Assembly: GCF_020630935.1 (NCBI RefSeq)
Contig: NZ_JAHDIG010000001.1
Coordinates: forward strand, 1-64,000
Direction: 5' to 3'
DNA length: 64,000 nt
From: Bernardetia sp.
GTDB lineage: Bacteria > Bacteroidota > Bacteroidia > Cytophagales > Bernardetiaceae
The notes under the pieces are model-generated. The model was given only the letters and a program-made list of their open reading frames with translations, was not told where the DNA came from and made no database searches. The translations under genes were made by a program, and so were the position numbers. Positions 1-9,734 of this stretch are shown one piece after another (positions within the stretch are counted from its first letter, which is position 1; every line of letters starts with the position of its first letter).

Positions 1-71
1 ATTTTTAATCAGAAATACAAAATAACAATTTTGTGAAAACTAACTACTTAAAATAGCAATAAAAGAATAAC

Positions 72-3000
72 TTACCTCATTCCACCAGCAGAACTATACT
101 TTTGTATGGCATCTGTAAAGATTTTTTGGCGTTCTTTCAGACTTTCTAAGCGAGTTTGTTCAGCATCAGAAAATTCTATTTGAATTTGGTCTCCATTTTC
201 ATCAACAATTACTTTTCCTTCTTCTTGCATTAGAGATTTTTTAGCCTCCAAACGCTGAATTTCTTGTGTTGTCATGGCATCTAACTGGCGATAAACAGAA
301 AGTAAAACACGCATCTGAATACTGCTTCGCTGAATCATATCACTATAATTAAACTGATTCAGATTGTTCTGATAAACAAAACTAAGGTTTTCCATAGCAC
401 GAGTAGAAATATCTTCTGCTAAGGCAATGGCTTTGTCATCAGCTTCTGCCATGTGGTACAACTGCACAAAATATGGTTCATAATAGCTATATGGAACATT
501 CATTACTGGAAGAAGTTCAAAGGCTTTATCAAGCGTTTCTATTGCTTTTTCCTTCTCCCCACGCTCAAAGTATTCTTGTGCCAAACGGAAATATACTTGA
601 CGGAACTGCGCTCCAAACTTTTTATATTCGTCGTCGTAATAGCCTTCTGTTTGCATTCCTCTAAATTGGAACATCTCCACAGCTTTTTTCATTTCCTCAA
701 AATTGACTTCTCCTAAATCGCCATTATCTTGTCCTTGAATTGGCATAAGGCGATAAACCATTCCATCCATTTGAAGATAATCTCTCAAATTGAAATTGAT
801 AGTATTTGCAGAAGTCTGATTGAAGTAAATCGGACGCTCCCATTTGTTAGTTGCAATTAAATCTAATAATAAAAGGTCATTTTTATAAATGTTGTTTCCT
901 TTAATATCAAACTCCATCACATCGACAATACGGTTTTCTTTTCCTTTAGGAATAAATCCTTTTGACAGTACGTCTTGCTTATTGATAGCTAACGCAAACT
1001 TTTTAGAAAGAAGTTTTCCTGTACTACTTCCATCTTGTAACTGTACCATCACACGAGGGTCTTCTTTTTTAAGAAGTTGTATGTAAGTCTCTAAATTGAC
1101 AGGCTGATTAATATTTTTATCTGGAGAACCATCTCTATTTCCAATATACATCAAGTAATCATTCTTACCTTGAATATAGTCTTCTCTTTCCAAAGAAATC
1201 GGAATTGGTGGCGAATCATTTACTTGGCTTGTCATTTGGTCTGCATACCAATCTGTTGCAAAATAACTCAAAACGGCTACTCTAACATCAGTACGGAAGC
1301 CTTCTACATCCTGTACGTACCAAAGTGGGAAAGTATCATTGTCTCCACCTGTAAACAAGATAGCATTAGGCTCACAAGCAGCTAACGTGTTTCTGGCTTG
1401 GTCAACTGAAAGATAACGCCCAGTACGGTTATGGTTATCCCAACCTTTCACAGCCATAATAGTAGGCACAATAAAGGCAACACCCAAAGCAATTCCAGAA
1501 GCAGCTACTCCAGAAATACGTTTTTGTAGGAAGTGTGCTAAAGTCAACATTCCCAAACCTATCCAAACAGAAAAGGCATAGAACGAACCCACATATACAT
1601 AATCACGTTCACGAGGTTCAACAGGAGGCGAATTGAGATAAAGCACCAAACCTAATCCCATTATGAAGAAAATAAGGAAGGTAATCCACCAACCTTTTTG
1701 GTCTTTAGTAGCTTGGAAAATAAAACCTATAATTCCTAAAAGAAGTGGCAACATATAAAAGTTATCTCTTGCTTTGTTAGTAGCTAAATCTTCAGGGAGT
1801 TCTTTTCCTAAATCTTCAAACGGAGTAAGCCATCCAGCTTCTTTGTCATCGCTTTGTCTTCCAGCAAAATTCCACATAAAGTACCTAAAATACATGTGTC
1901 CAAACTGGTAAGTAAAAAGGAAGTTGAGGTTATCGCCAAAAGTAGGGCGTTCTCCTTGTTGAAGATTTAACCATTGCTGATAAAGCTGTGGGTGATTACT
2001 TGATTGGCTATATACACGAGGCAGAAGCATATTACCTTTAGAATCATAAGTAACTTCAAACTTATGGTCATAGACTTCGTATTTTTTTTCTCCTTTACGA
2101 TATAAAGCTGCTCCAATTTCTTGTCCTGTGCGCTCGGAAGCAAATGTTCTTCCATATACCAAAGGACGGTCGCCATACTGTTCACGCTTTAGATAAGAAA
2201 CAAATGTCATTACATCTTCTGGGTTGTTCTCGTCAATCGGAGGATTAGCATTCGAACGAATCAATATAAGAGAATACGTACTGTACCCTATCATAATGAA
2301 TGCAAAAGAAAGTAAGGCTGTATTTAATTCTACATTTCTCTTTTTAATAGAATAAAAAATTCCCCAAACAAGTGCTGCAATAAAAGCAAGACTAAAAAAT
2401 AAAGCCCCAGAACCAAATGGAAGACCAAATGAATTTACAAATGCAATTTCGAATTTTGCTGCAATACTTGGAAGCCCTGGAATTACGCCATACGTAATCA
2501 AAACAACAATTCCTGTTCCTGCTAAGAAAGTCAGAAGCCAACCCAAACGACTTTCTTCTTTGTATTTTTTGAAATAATATACATACGCCAATGCAGGAAG
2601 AGCAAGTAAGTTAAGAAGGTGAACTCCGATAGAAAGACCAACCAAATAAGCAATAAAAATCAGCCAACGATTTGAATCTCTCTCATCATCAATGCGTTCC
2701 CATTTAAAAATTGCCCATACTACAATCGCAGTAAAAAAAGATGACATTCCATACACCTCTGCTTCAACAGCTGAAAACCAAAATGAATCTGAAAAAGTAT
2801 AAGCCAATGCACCAACAGCACCACTTCCCAAAATCATAATTTTTTGAGCTAGTGTATAATCATTTTCTTGTGCATCTAAGCCTTTTTGTAAGTCAGCTTC
2901 CGATTTGGAATCCATAACTTTTTGCAAAGTAGGGCGCACAATACGACGAGCAAGCATTGTTATTGTCCAAAATAAGAACAAAATAGAAAAACTACTACTG

Positions 3001-3251
3001 AGAGCAGAAAGCATATTTATCCAATAGCCTACTTGTTCTACATCTCCAAAGGCAAGGAAGGAAAACATACGTCCGACTAAAAGGAAGAAAGGCGCACCTG
3101 GAGGGTGAGGAGCCATTAGTTTATAAGAAACAGCTATAAATTCTCCACAATCCCAAAAACTAGCCGTATTTTCAAGTGTGAGGACATAAACTGTAGTAGC
3201 AATCAAAAAGATTAGCCAACCTACAATCGTGTTGAGACGATTAAAACCCAT
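72..3251 (-). CDS. DUF2723 family membrane glycosyltransferase (GT117/TMEM260-like)
   Basis: 1059-residue polytopic inner-membrane protein. The N-terminus has a hydrophobic helix followed by FWDCGEF and HPPGAPFF, the signature of the DUF2723 family, which is related to protein O-mannosyltransferases and to TMEM260. About a dozen membrane segments fill the first ~650 residues. The C-terminal ~400 residues are soluble, contain a GDNDTFPLWYVQ motif and end in a TPR-like helical stretch (ERGEKEKAIETLDKAFELL). The family probably transfers sugar from a polyprenyl-phosphate donor to extracytoplasmic protein; that function is inferred from family membership. The length is normal for Bacteroidota homologues. 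The ATG at 3251 begins the conserved hydrophobic N-terminus. The gene is monocistronic here. A dolichyl-phosphate-mannose synthase-like gene lies at 5.5 kb and could supply its donor. Confidence 0.9.
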   Translation of the reverse strand: MGFNRLNTIVGWLIFLIATTVYVLTLENTASFWDCGEFIAVSYKLMAPHPPGAPFFLLVGRMFSFLAFGDVEQVGYWINMLSALSSSFSILFLFWTITMLARRIVRPTLQKVMDSKSEADLQKGLDAQENDYTLAQKIMILGSGAVGALAYTFSDSFWFSAVEAEVYGMSSFFTAIVVWAIFKWERIDDERDSNRWLIFIAYLVGLSIGVHLLNLLALPALAYVYYFKKYKEESRLGWLLTFLAGTGIVVLITYGVIPGLPSIAAKFEIAFVNSFGLPFGSGALFFSLAFIAALVWGIFYSIKKRNVELNTALLSFAFIMIGYSTYSLILIRSNANPPIDENNPEDVMTFVSYLKREQYGDRPLVYGRTFASERTGQEIGAALYRKGEKKYEVYDHKFEVTYDSKGNMLLPRVYSQSSNHPQLYQQWLNLQQGERPTFGDNLNFLFTYQFGHMYFRYFMWNFAGRQSDDKEAGWLTPFEDLGKELPEDLATNKARDNFYMLPLLLGIIGFIFQATKDQKGWWITFLIFFIMGLGLVLYLNSPPVEPRERDYVYVGSFYAFSVWIGLGMLTLAHFLQKRISGVAASGIALGVAFIVPTIMAVKGWDNHNRTGRYLSVDQARNTLAACEPNAILFTGGDNDTFPLWYVQDVEGFRTDVRVAVLSYFATDWYADQMTSQVNDSPPIPISLEREDYIQGKNDYLMYIGNRDGSPDKNINQPVNLETYIQLLKKEDPRVMVQLQDGSSTGKLLSKKFALAINKQDVLSKGFIPKGKENRIVDVMEFDIKGNNIYKNDLLLLDLIATNKWERPIYFNQTSANTINFNLRDYLQMDGMVYRLMPIQGQDNGDLGEVNFEEMKKAVEMFQFRGMQTEGYYDDEYKKFGAQFRQVYFRLAQEYFERGEKEKAIETLDKAFELLPVMNVPYSYYEPYFVQLYHMAEADDKAIALAEDISTRAMENLSFVYQNNLNQFNYSDMIQRSSIQMRVLLSVYRQLDAMTTQEIQRLEAKKSLMQEEGKVIVDENGDQIQIEFSDAEQTRLESLKERQKIFTDAIQKYSSAGGMR

Positions 3252-3439
3252 ATTTTTTTCAGTAAATAGTAATCAATTACCAGTAATCAGTTAAAAAACC
3301 AATTCTGATATATCAATCAGTATATTTTTATTAAAAATTTCTTTTCAAGACACGAAAATAGGAAAACTTTAGCAACTACTATATATTCAATAGATTAAAT
3401 TATAGTAATTTAGAAAAACCAAGAAAAAACTACTGTTTT

Positions 3440-4414
3440 TTAAGCCTTTTGAAAATGCTTCTCTACAAACTGATTTATCTTCTCACCCAAGACTTTATTT
3501 AATCCTTCATAGGATTCGTGTGTCCAACCTGCCACGTGGGGAGTCAAAATCACATTTTGCATAGCATTTATTTCTTCAAATTGCTTTTTTTGTAACTCTG
3601 TAAAGGTATGTAGCTTTTCATTTTCTAAAACATCTAACCCTGCTCCTCTAATCTTTCCATTTTTCAAGTATTTTAAAATAGCTTCCATTTTGGCAACACT
3701 TCCTCTTGAAGTATTGAAGAAAAAAATAGGGTTAGCAAACCTTTCAAAGAACTGCTCATCAGCAAAATGAAGATTGCCATTTTCTCCACCTATTTCATCA
3801 TCTAATGGAATATGAATTGAGACGATTTGCGCCTTTTCTTGTAACTCTTCTAAAGAAACTTGTTTTGCAAAGCTGTCTTGCTTTTTATCTCTTTTGTCAT
3901 ACACTAATACCTCACAACCTAAAGCATTTAGTTTTTGAGATAATAATTTTCCGACATTTCCATAGCCTACAATTCCTACTGTTTTTCCACTTAGCTCTAT
4001 CCCTCTGTTAGCTTCTCTTTTCCACTGAAAGTTACTCAATTCATTTTGGGCTTTCTTAAAATTATTCAATACTGATAACATCATTCCTAGTGTATGTTCA
4101 GCAACAGCATTACGATTTCCTTCTGGGGCAGTAAGTAATTGTATTTTTTTTTGAGCAAGTAATTTTTTGTCTATTCCATCTGTTCCAGAACCGACACGAG
4201 CTACAAAAAGTAGGTGTTTGGTTTTTTGTATGAATTTTTTATCAATAGCGAAGCGACTTCTTAGGATTAATCCATCAAAATCTTGCATTTGATTTATAAT
4301 ATCATTATCTTTCCAATCATAAGCATAAGTATATTCTATATTTTTATTCAAAAAATGAAATTTGAATGATTCATGCAATTCATCAATAATAATTACTTTT
4401 AGTATTTTTTTCAT
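3440..4414 (-). CDS. D-2-hydroxyacid dehydrogenase (phosphoglycerate dehydrogenase-like)
   Basis: 324 residues. The Rossmann NAD-binding motif GIVGYGNVGK lies near residue 150, followed by an acidic residue (VYDKRD) that favours NAD. Family landmarks are FNTSRGS, AGLDVLENE and LTPHVAGWT, which carries the catalytic histidine. It belongs to the D-isomer-specific 2-hydroxyacid dehydrogenases. It could be a SerA-type 3-phosphoglycerate dehydrogenase lacking the ACT domain, or a general hydroxyacid reductase. No serine-pathway neighbour helps decide, so the substrate is left open. Confidence 0.85.
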   Translation of the reverse strand: MKKILKVIIIDELHESFKFHFLNKNIEYTYAYDWKDNDIINQMQDFDGLILRSRFAIDKKFIQKTKHLLFVARVGSGTDGIDKKLLAQKKIQLLTAPEGNRNAVAEHTLGMMLSVLNNFKKAQNELSNFQWKREANRGIELSGKTVGIVGYGNVGKLLSQKLNALGCEVLVYDKRDKKQDSFAKQVSLEELQEKAQIVSIHIPLDDEIGGENGNLHFADEQFFERFANPIFFFNTSRGSVAKMEAILKYLKNGKIRGAGLDVLENEKLHTFTELQKKQFEEINAMQNVILTPHVAGWTHESYEGLNKVLGEKINQFVEKHFQKA

Positions 4415-4628
4415 AAATAATTAGACTTTACAGTTAATAATGGTGTTATATTTGGGAATATAAAATTGGACTTTAATCTCAATGATGACAAATGCAACTT
4501 TTTAAAAAGTCTTGCCGTTTCTTAAATAAAGAAAGAAAACTTAAAGTTATTTTTAAATAAATTAAATAAAAACTTGATTTTGTTCTACTTTTCAATTCAT
4601 CAACTATCCCCTTTTAATTTCTATCATT

Positions 4629-4868
4629 ATGAACTCTACACAAGAACAACCTAATAATAATACAAAAAAAGGAAGTATCCGTATTTTTATTGATAAAATA
4701 ATGGCTAATTATGCTCAAGGAGACGAGCTAGTTTGTAAGGTTATAGAATCTCGTTTGCTCTTGAACGGCATACATCCAACAGAATATAGCAACGATACGC
4801 CAGACAATTCTCAAATTTTGCTCAAGCTAAGTCATATTGAAAAAGAATTAGCAAAAGTATTTGCATAG
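4629..4868 (+). CDS. Hypothetical small protein (79 aa)
   Basis: 79 residues, soluble, with no recognised domain. The N-terminus is rich in Asn/Gln/Lys and is followed by a probable helix (RIFIDKIMANYAQGDELVCKVIESRLL). It starts with ATG just after an AT-rich leader and stops 8 bp before the convergent cytochrome b5-like gene. Residue composition and codon use look coding. I cannot assign a function. Confidence 0.6.
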   Translation: MNSTQEQPNNNTKKGSIRIFIDKIMANYAQGDELVCKVIESRLLLNGIHPTEYSNDTPDNSQILLKLSHIEKELAKVFA

Positions 4869-4875
4869 CAACAGT

Positions 4876-5127
4876 TTAATTTTCTTTTAACTTTCCCACC
4901 ACTTCGAATTTGTCAAATACATTTTCGTTGTGAGGAGCATCATTTTTTAATTCTTCTGTAAGGTCTTGCCCAGCCCAATGTTCATAATGCTTTCCTTTTT
5001 GCCAAAGCCTAGAACTAGAAACATCGTAGATTAGATTATTGTAGGCACACCAAATTTCCTTACGGTCTTGTCCGTTGCGTAGAGCGAGTTGAGATTTTGT
5101 ATAAAAAGGTAGAGTTTCTTTCTTCAT
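4876..5127 (-). CDS. Cytochrome b5-like heme/steroid-binding domain protein
   Basis: 83 residues forming a single compact cytochrome b5-like domain. Landmarks are an N-terminal FYTKSQLALRNGQD segment, WCAYNNLIYDVSSS, and then GKHYEHWAGQDLTEEL, which carries the histidines of the family's predicted heme-binding loop. The C-terminus (FDKFEVVGKL) is also typical. There is no membrane anchor or signal peptide, so it is probably cytoplasmic. Small stand-alone proteins of this type occur widely in bacteria with poorly defined redox roles. Heme binding is an inference. Confidence 0.8.
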   Translation of the reverse strand: MKKETLPFYTKSQLALRNGQDRKEIWCAYNNLIYDVSSSRLWQKGKHYEHWAGQDLTEELKNDAPHNENVFDKFEVVGKLKEN

Positions 5128-5184
5128 AGCAACAAATTTGAGAAATAATTCTTATTTTGACTAAGAATTAATTTTTTATTAGAA

Positions 5185-5397
5185 ATGGTTACAATCGCTC
5201 TTGTTTGGGAAATAGCATTAACAACTTCTTTACTTGCACTGCTTCTGATGCTGCAAGATTGGAGTAAATTTTGGCTTTTCAAAAAATATAAAGAAACATC
5301 GGAACGAAAAAAAGACGAACGAGCAGCCGAAAAACTCTTAGATGATTTGCCTACAGGCGTAGTAAGATATAGAGAAAGCAAGATACCACAGAAATAA
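5185..5397 (+). CDS. Small single-pass membrane protein (hypothetical)
   Basis: 70 residues. One N-terminal membrane helix (ALTTSLLALLLMLQDW) is followed by a basic, helical cytoplasmic tail. The composition (hydrophobic segment, then Lys/Glu/Arg-rich tail) looks like a genuine small membrane protein. The longer opposite-strand frame over the same bases has a shadow-like, Ser/Phe-rich composition. It lies between the divergent cytochrome b5-like gene and the glycosyltransferase. Function unknown. Confidence 0.5.
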   Translation: MVTIALVWEIALTTSLLALLLMLQDWSKFWLFKKYKETSERKKDERAAEKLLDDLPTGVVRYRESKIPQK

Positions 5398-5480
5398 AAG
5401 TAATTAACAAACTTCCTAAAACTTCTCAAAATTTATAGTTCTGCTATTGTACGTAAAATTATTGTACGTATTTTTGAAGT

Positions 5481-6227
5481 GTGAAAGAACGCATCGTAAT
5501 CATACCGACCTATAACGAAATCGAAAATATCGAAGCTATTATTCGTGCCGTATTTTCGTTAGAACTTCCGTTTCACGTCCTCATTATTGACGACGGTTCG
5601 CCTGACGGAACAGCTTTGAAAGTTAAAGAACTTCAAAAAGAATTTACTAATTCTCTACACCTTGAGGAACGTAAAGGCAAACTGGGCTTAGGCACAGCCT
5701 ATATTCACGGCTTCAAATGGGCATTGAGAAATGAGTATCAATATGTTTTTGAAATGGATGCCGATTTTTCGCATAATCCAAAGGATTTAGTTAGGCTTTA
5801 TAATTCTTGTGCGACAGAAAATGAAGAGGGTATCAGAAATGATGTAGCTATTGGTTCTCGTTATGTACAGGGGGTAAATGTTGTGAACTGGCCTATGAGT
5901 CGTGTTTTGATGTCGTATTTTGCTAGTATTTATGTTCGGATAGTAACAGGAATGCCTATTCACGATGCAACGGCAGGTTTTAAATGTTATCGTAGGGAAG
6001 TTTTAGAAACGATAAATTTGGATTCTATCAAATTTGTAGGCTACGCCTTTCAGATAGAAATGAAATTTACAGCGTGGAAATACGGCTTTCATGTAGGTGA
6101 AGTCCCTATTATTTTTACTGACCGAACCAAGGGAACATCTAAGATGTCGTCTGGAATTTTTAAAGAAGCCTTTTTTGGAGTGATTCAGATGAAAATTAAT
6201 AGTTTTTTTAAGAAGTATAGGAGATAA
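5481..6227 (+). CDS. Polyprenol-phosphate mannosyltransferase-like GT2 enzyme
   Basis: 248 residues of the glycosyltransferase-2/DPM1 type. The N-terminal VIIPTYNEIENIEAII and LIIDDGSPDGTA motifs are followed by FEMDADFSHNP (DXD, metal and nucleotide-sugar binding), GSRYVQG, and ATAGFKCYRREVL. There is no C-terminal membrane domain, as in short bacterial and archaeal DPM synthases. It would load a sugar, probably mannose, onto a polyprenyl phosphate at the inner membrane face, giving a donor for enzymes such as the DUF2723 transferase at the window start. The start is a GTG at 5481 directly before the conserved KERIVIIPTYNE. Confidence 0.88.
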   Translation: MKERIVIIPTYNEIENIEAIIRAVFSLELPFHVLIIDDGSPDGTALKVKELQKEFTNSLHLEERKGKLGLGTAYIHGFKWALRNEYQYVFEMDADFSHNPKDLVRLYNSCATENEEGIRNDVAIGSRYVQGVNVVNWPMSRVLMSYFASIYVRIVTGMPIHDATAGFKCYRREVLETINLDSIKFVGYAFQIEMKFTAWKYGFHVGEVPIIFTDRTKGTSKMSSGIFKEAFFGVIQMKINSFFKKYRR

Positions 6228-6298
6228 AAATAGGTTTAGTTTTTAAACCACAGAGTTGAAGAGAACACAGAGAAATACTACAATTCAATGAAATTATT

Positions 6299-8500
6299 TT
6301 AATACTCTTTCTCAAACGCTCCATTTTTCAATACTCTGACTTTTATTTTATTGACTTTAGCTTCATTTGAAAGCAGTTTTATTCTTGAGTTGTAATTGGT
6401 ATCATCAAAAATGAGATAATTCGTTTTGATAGTTGCCATTTCGGATAACGTGTAAATAGGGTTATTACTTATCCATACGATTTCTATATCATCTAGCTTT
6501 GGAACAAATTTGGTTTCTTTATCTAGTCTTTTGTTCCACCAAAGTATGGTCTTATTGTTCCAAGTGATTATTTTTCCTCCAGCCCAATCTCTTATCTGTA
6601 CAATTTCATTACTTGGGTTTTCTGAATAGACAGAATCCATATTTATAAGCTCGTTTTGGGTTTTTCCATTCGAAAGTAAGTCGCCAGTAAGCCAATAGCT
6701 TTGAGCATTTTCGTTATAAAAACTAGCCGAATCTAAAAGTGTAGTGCTTCGCCTGCCGTCTTGCAAACTAAGAGCAAAGCCTTTTCGAATCTGATAAAAA
6801 ACTAATCGTTTTTGGTTTTCTGCTTCGTGATTCAAATAGAGATTTAGAGCAGAAAAAACAATACACAGAAGTACAGTAGGATAAAAGAAAACTCGTCTTG
6901 GCAGAGTGATAAAGCAAAGTAAACCTATCATAATAGCATAAATAAGCATACTTTCAGCAAAACTAAGCCGTATATTTTCTATCACAGAAAGAGGAAGTTT
7001 TTCTATCCAAAATATCAGAAAATTTACTCCATAAATGAGAAAAGATAGTGCAATTCCTAAATAAGAACTTATAATAGCAGGAAAAACACTACAACAAACT
7101 GTAGCAATAGCTAAACCTAAAATCCCCACAGCAGCAGGAATAACCACAAAACCAGAAAGCCAAAAATAAGTTGGAAACTGATGGAAATAATAGACACAAA
7201 TAGGAAATGTAGAAATTTGTGCAGCTATTGAAACAGTGAATAATTCCCAAAAATACTTTACAAATTTATTAGGAGGCGTGTAGTATTTAGCCATTCTAGG
7301 CTGAATAAGCACAATACCAATAACAGCCAAATAAGAAAGCTGAAAACCCACTTCAAAGAGCATATACGGATTGAAAGTAAGCAAGAGAAAAGCCGAAAAA
7401 GCAAGGTTATTATAGACATTCGTTCGCTTGCTAAATGTTGTTGCAATCTGTATAATCCCAAACATCACGGAAGCACGCAGCACTGAAGGCGAAAGTCCTG
7501 TCAGGAAAGCATATCCAAACAAAACACTCAAAATTATTCCCAAATAAACATATTTCAATCTTCTGTGATTCTTCAAGAAACGAAATATAAAAGCCATTAT
7601 CCAACTCAAAATACCGACATGCAAACCAGAAACAGCCAAAACGTGTGTTGCTCCTGCTGACTGATAGGCTTTCTTTACATCATTATCTATTCCATCTCTT
7701 ATTCCTAAGAAAAGTGCGCTTGCCACGCCATAGCTTTGCTCACCTGGCATAGTTTCCTTCAACACACTATCACAATAGATTCTAAATTCAATGGCTTTCT
7801 TACGAAAAATCTTTATAGGATTTTCTAAACTTTGATTTTCAAAATTATTTTCTAAAACCACATCATACGAATTGATAAAATCTTGATGCCAAATATAATG
7901 GTATTTTAAGTATTTCTGATAATCGAAAGAAGAGGGATTTTCGGGTGGGTTGGTCTCAATGGGAGAGCCTTTTATCTGTAATTCATCATCAAAGTTATAT
8001 ATTTTATCTGCTCTGTTTATAAAACTGGTATCATTCAAGAACTCATTTTTTTTGAGATATACCAATACTTTTCCTTCAGCAAGTTGCCATGTATTTTCTG
8101 TTCTAATTTTTTCTACTTCAAATTCAAACTTATAGGATTTTTCTCGTTCTTGAATTTCTGAAACAATTTTCCCTTGATAGGCTAAAGTGGTTTTAGAATT
8201 ATTTTTTATATGTAAAGGACGTTCTTTTGGAGAGATATTGGTTACTAAAGTCATTCCAAATCCTATAAAAACACCTAGTAAAGTAAAGAGTTGCAGCCAT
8301 GAAAAACGTGTTTTCTGATTTCCAGTCAGTAAAAAATGAAGTCCCAAATAGGCTATCGAAAAGGCAGCTAAAAGCCCTAAAGAAAAAGCTAAACTAACTT
8401 GTGTTTGTTCACCTATCAAAATACCTATTATGAGAGCCAACACAGGACGTACAAGTGGATACGAATCCCAACGAAAAAGAGACTTATCTCGTGGAGTCAT
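6299..8500 (-). CDS. comEC: ComEC/Rec2 family DNA-uptake channel protein
   Basis: 733 residues. The N-terminal DUF4131 region has two to three membrane helices and a soluble beta-rich segment. The competence domain starts around residue 240 with FLGIRDGIDNDV and the family hallmark ATHVLAVSGLHVGIL, followed by many membrane helices. The C-terminal ~180 residues are a shortened soluble region without a clear metallo-beta-lactamase HxHxDH motif, so the nuclease-like domain is degenerate or absent, as is common in Bacteroidota. ComEC passes single-stranded DNA across the inner membrane during natural transformation. It lies 6 bp downstream of the lipoprotein gene and may be co-transcribed with it. 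Confidence 0.88.
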   Translation of the reverse strand: MTPRDKSLFRWDSYPLVRPVLALIIGILIGEQTQVSLAFSLGLLAAFSIAYLGLHFLLTGNQKTRFSWLQLFTLLGVFIGFGMTLVTNISPKERPLHIKNNSKTTLAYQGKIVSEIQEREKSYKFEFEVEKIRTENTWQLAEGKVLVYLKKNEFLNDTSFINRADKIYNFDDELQIKGSPIETNPPENPSSFDYQKYLKYHYIWHQDFINSYDVVLENNFENQSLENPIKIFRKKAIEFRIYCDSVLKETMPGEQSYGVASALFLGIRDGIDNDVKKAYQSAGATHVLAVSGLHVGILSWIMAFIFRFLKNHRRLKYVYLGIILSVLFGYAFLTGLSPSVLRASVMFGIIQIATTFSKRTNVYNNLAFSAFLLLTFNPYMLFEVGFQLSYLAVIGIVLIQPRMAKYYTPPNKFVKYFWELFTVSIAAQISTFPICVYYFHQFPTYFWLSGFVVIPAAVGILGLAIATVCCSVFPAIISSYLGIALSFLIYGVNFLIFWIEKLPLSVIENIRLSFAESMLIYAIMIGLLCFITLPRRVFFYPTVLLCIVFSALNLYLNHEAENQKRLVFYQIRKGFALSLQDGRRSTTLLDSASFYNENAQSYWLTGDLLSNGKTQNELINMDSVYSENPSNEIVQIRDWAGGKIITWNNKTILWWNKRLDKETKFVPKLDDIEIVWISNNPIYTLSEMATIKTNYLIFDDTNYNSRIKLLSNEAKVNKIKVRVLKNGAFEKEY

Positions 8501-8506
8501 TACATT

Positions 8507-8962
8507 TTATTTTTTCTCTTGAAAGCTAATTTGTTCCACAAACTTATCGTACTTTTCTTTCTCCTCCCTTGGATAGCGAATTTCGAAAGAGCGAAAACCA
8601 GTTTCTGTTTTTTCTGTACGCAGATAATATACTTTTCCATTTTCAAAACCAGAAACGACAAAAAATTTATCATTAATAGGCTTATATTGTACGTCTCTAT
8701 TTTTTGAAATAAACTGCTGTTCTTCTTCTAAGGTTCGGTTTTGTCCATTGATGCTTCCCCAAACTAAAAGTTCTATTTTTCCTCCGTCGATGTGGAAAAT
8801 CTGTCCATCTCCACTCTTTGAACTTCCAAAAGGTTCGAAGGCAGCAGGGTAGTCTAAACAGTATTCAAAACGCTCATTACAATACGTATCTTGAGTAGAA
8901 CAAGAACATATTGTAAGAACAAAGAATAATAAAAAAAGATATGTAAATATATTATTTTTCAT
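8507..8962 (-). CDS. Hypothetical lipoprotein
   Basis: 151 residues. The N-terminus is a type II signal peptide with hydrophobic core and lipobox-like CSC near residue 20, so the mature protein is lipid-anchored. The remainder is a small globular domain with a DYPAAFEPFG segment like those of proteins describing surface or membrane protein stability, but I recognise no defined family. It precedes comEC on the same strand with a 6-bp gap, suggesting a two-gene operon. Confidence 0.7.
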   Translation of the reverse strand: MKNNIFTYLFLLFFVLTICSCSTQDTYCNERFEYCLDYPAAFEPFGSSKSGDGQIFHIDGGKIELLVWGSINGQNRTLEEEQQFISKNRDVQYKPINDKFFVVSGFENGKVYYLRTEKTETGFRSFEIRYPREEKEKYDKFVEQISFQEKK

Positions 8963-9217
8963 CTCTTAAATGTATGGAATATTTTTGATATTTTGAAAAT
9001 TATTTTTTGGAGTAATTTGTTTGTATTTACTCTCTTTCAATAAAGACGTTGTTTAGCAAAAAATATTTTTCTTGTAAAGTTCATTTTTTCAAAATTGTCA
9101 GTAAAATTGCTATTTATATTTCTTGAAAACTCATTCTGATTTTTCGGTTTTGGTTCTTCTCCTCAAAGAACAATGTGTGCGTTTTATTCACCTAATTTTA
9201 TATAAACTCTTAAACGT

Positions 9218-9634
9218 ATGCGTATTCTATTCATCACTTTTGCTGCTGCATGTATTGCATTTTTCTCTTCTTCTATTTCTCTAAAAGCTCAAGATTGGGG
9301 CGATAATGAATCTACAACAGAAGAAACCACTACTGAACTAGAAGTTTCTGTAACTCTTTTTGCTAAAGCTAATTTCGAAGGCAAATCTTTAGAAATTAAT
9401 GAACTTACCAGTTTTGATAGCCAAACGATACAAGAAGAATTCGGTATGCAACCTATTGCTTCTATTAAAGTAAGTGAAGGCGTAATTGTTCGTGTTTTTA
9501 TGGCAGACGACTTTGAAGGCGAATCTTTTGACATCACAAGTGATATGAAGGCACTTCCAGCAAAATGGGTAGGCAAAATTCGTTCATTTGAATTAGTGGT
9601 TGCTGAGCAAGGTGGTAACGACGAAGGTTGGTAA
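9218..9634 (+). CDS. Secreted beta/gamma-crystallin-like protein
   Basis: 138 residues. A cleavable signal peptide (cleavage near SLKAQ-D) and a short acidic linker lead to one crystallin domain with two Greek-key motifs. Each motif shows the repeated pattern F-x-G-x-S: VTLFAKANFEGKSLEI and VRVFMADDFEGESFDI. Microbial beta/gamma-crystallins bind calcium through (N/D)(N/D)XX(S/T)S sites. Here such sites are weak (ADDFEGES), so calcium binding is uncertain. It is probably extracellular or periplasmic. It is followed by a bidirectional terminator shared with nupC. Confidence 0.8.
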   Translation: MRILFITFAAACIAFFSSSISLKAQDWGDNESTTEETTTELEVSVTLFAKANFEGKSLEINELTSFDSQTIQEEFGMQPIASIKVSEGVIVRVFMADDFEGESFDITSDMKALPAKWVGKIRSFELVVAEQGGNDEGW

Positions 9635-9690
9635 TTCTGATATAAAATAACACTTCATTACGACAAGAAATTGTAAGTAATATAAATTGC

Positions 9691-9724
9691 AAAAGCCCTC
9701 TTCTAACTTTAGAAAAGGGCTTTT
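9691..9724. terminator. Bidirectional intrinsic terminator
   Basis: Hairpin AAAAGCCCT ... AGGGCTTTT with flanking A and T tracts lies between the convergent crystallin-like and nucleoside-transporter genes. It can serve both strands. Confidence 0.85.
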
Positions 9725-9734
9725 TAATTTTAAA

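Noticed and set aside
5124-5429. Minus-strand frame of 101 codons opposite the small membrane protein
   Set aside because: Composition is shadow-like and it covers the divergent region. The plus-strand 5185-5397 frame is more protein-like.
9289-9576. Antisense frame across the crystallin-like gene
   Set aside because: Shadow of a gene with a clear signal peptide and domain.
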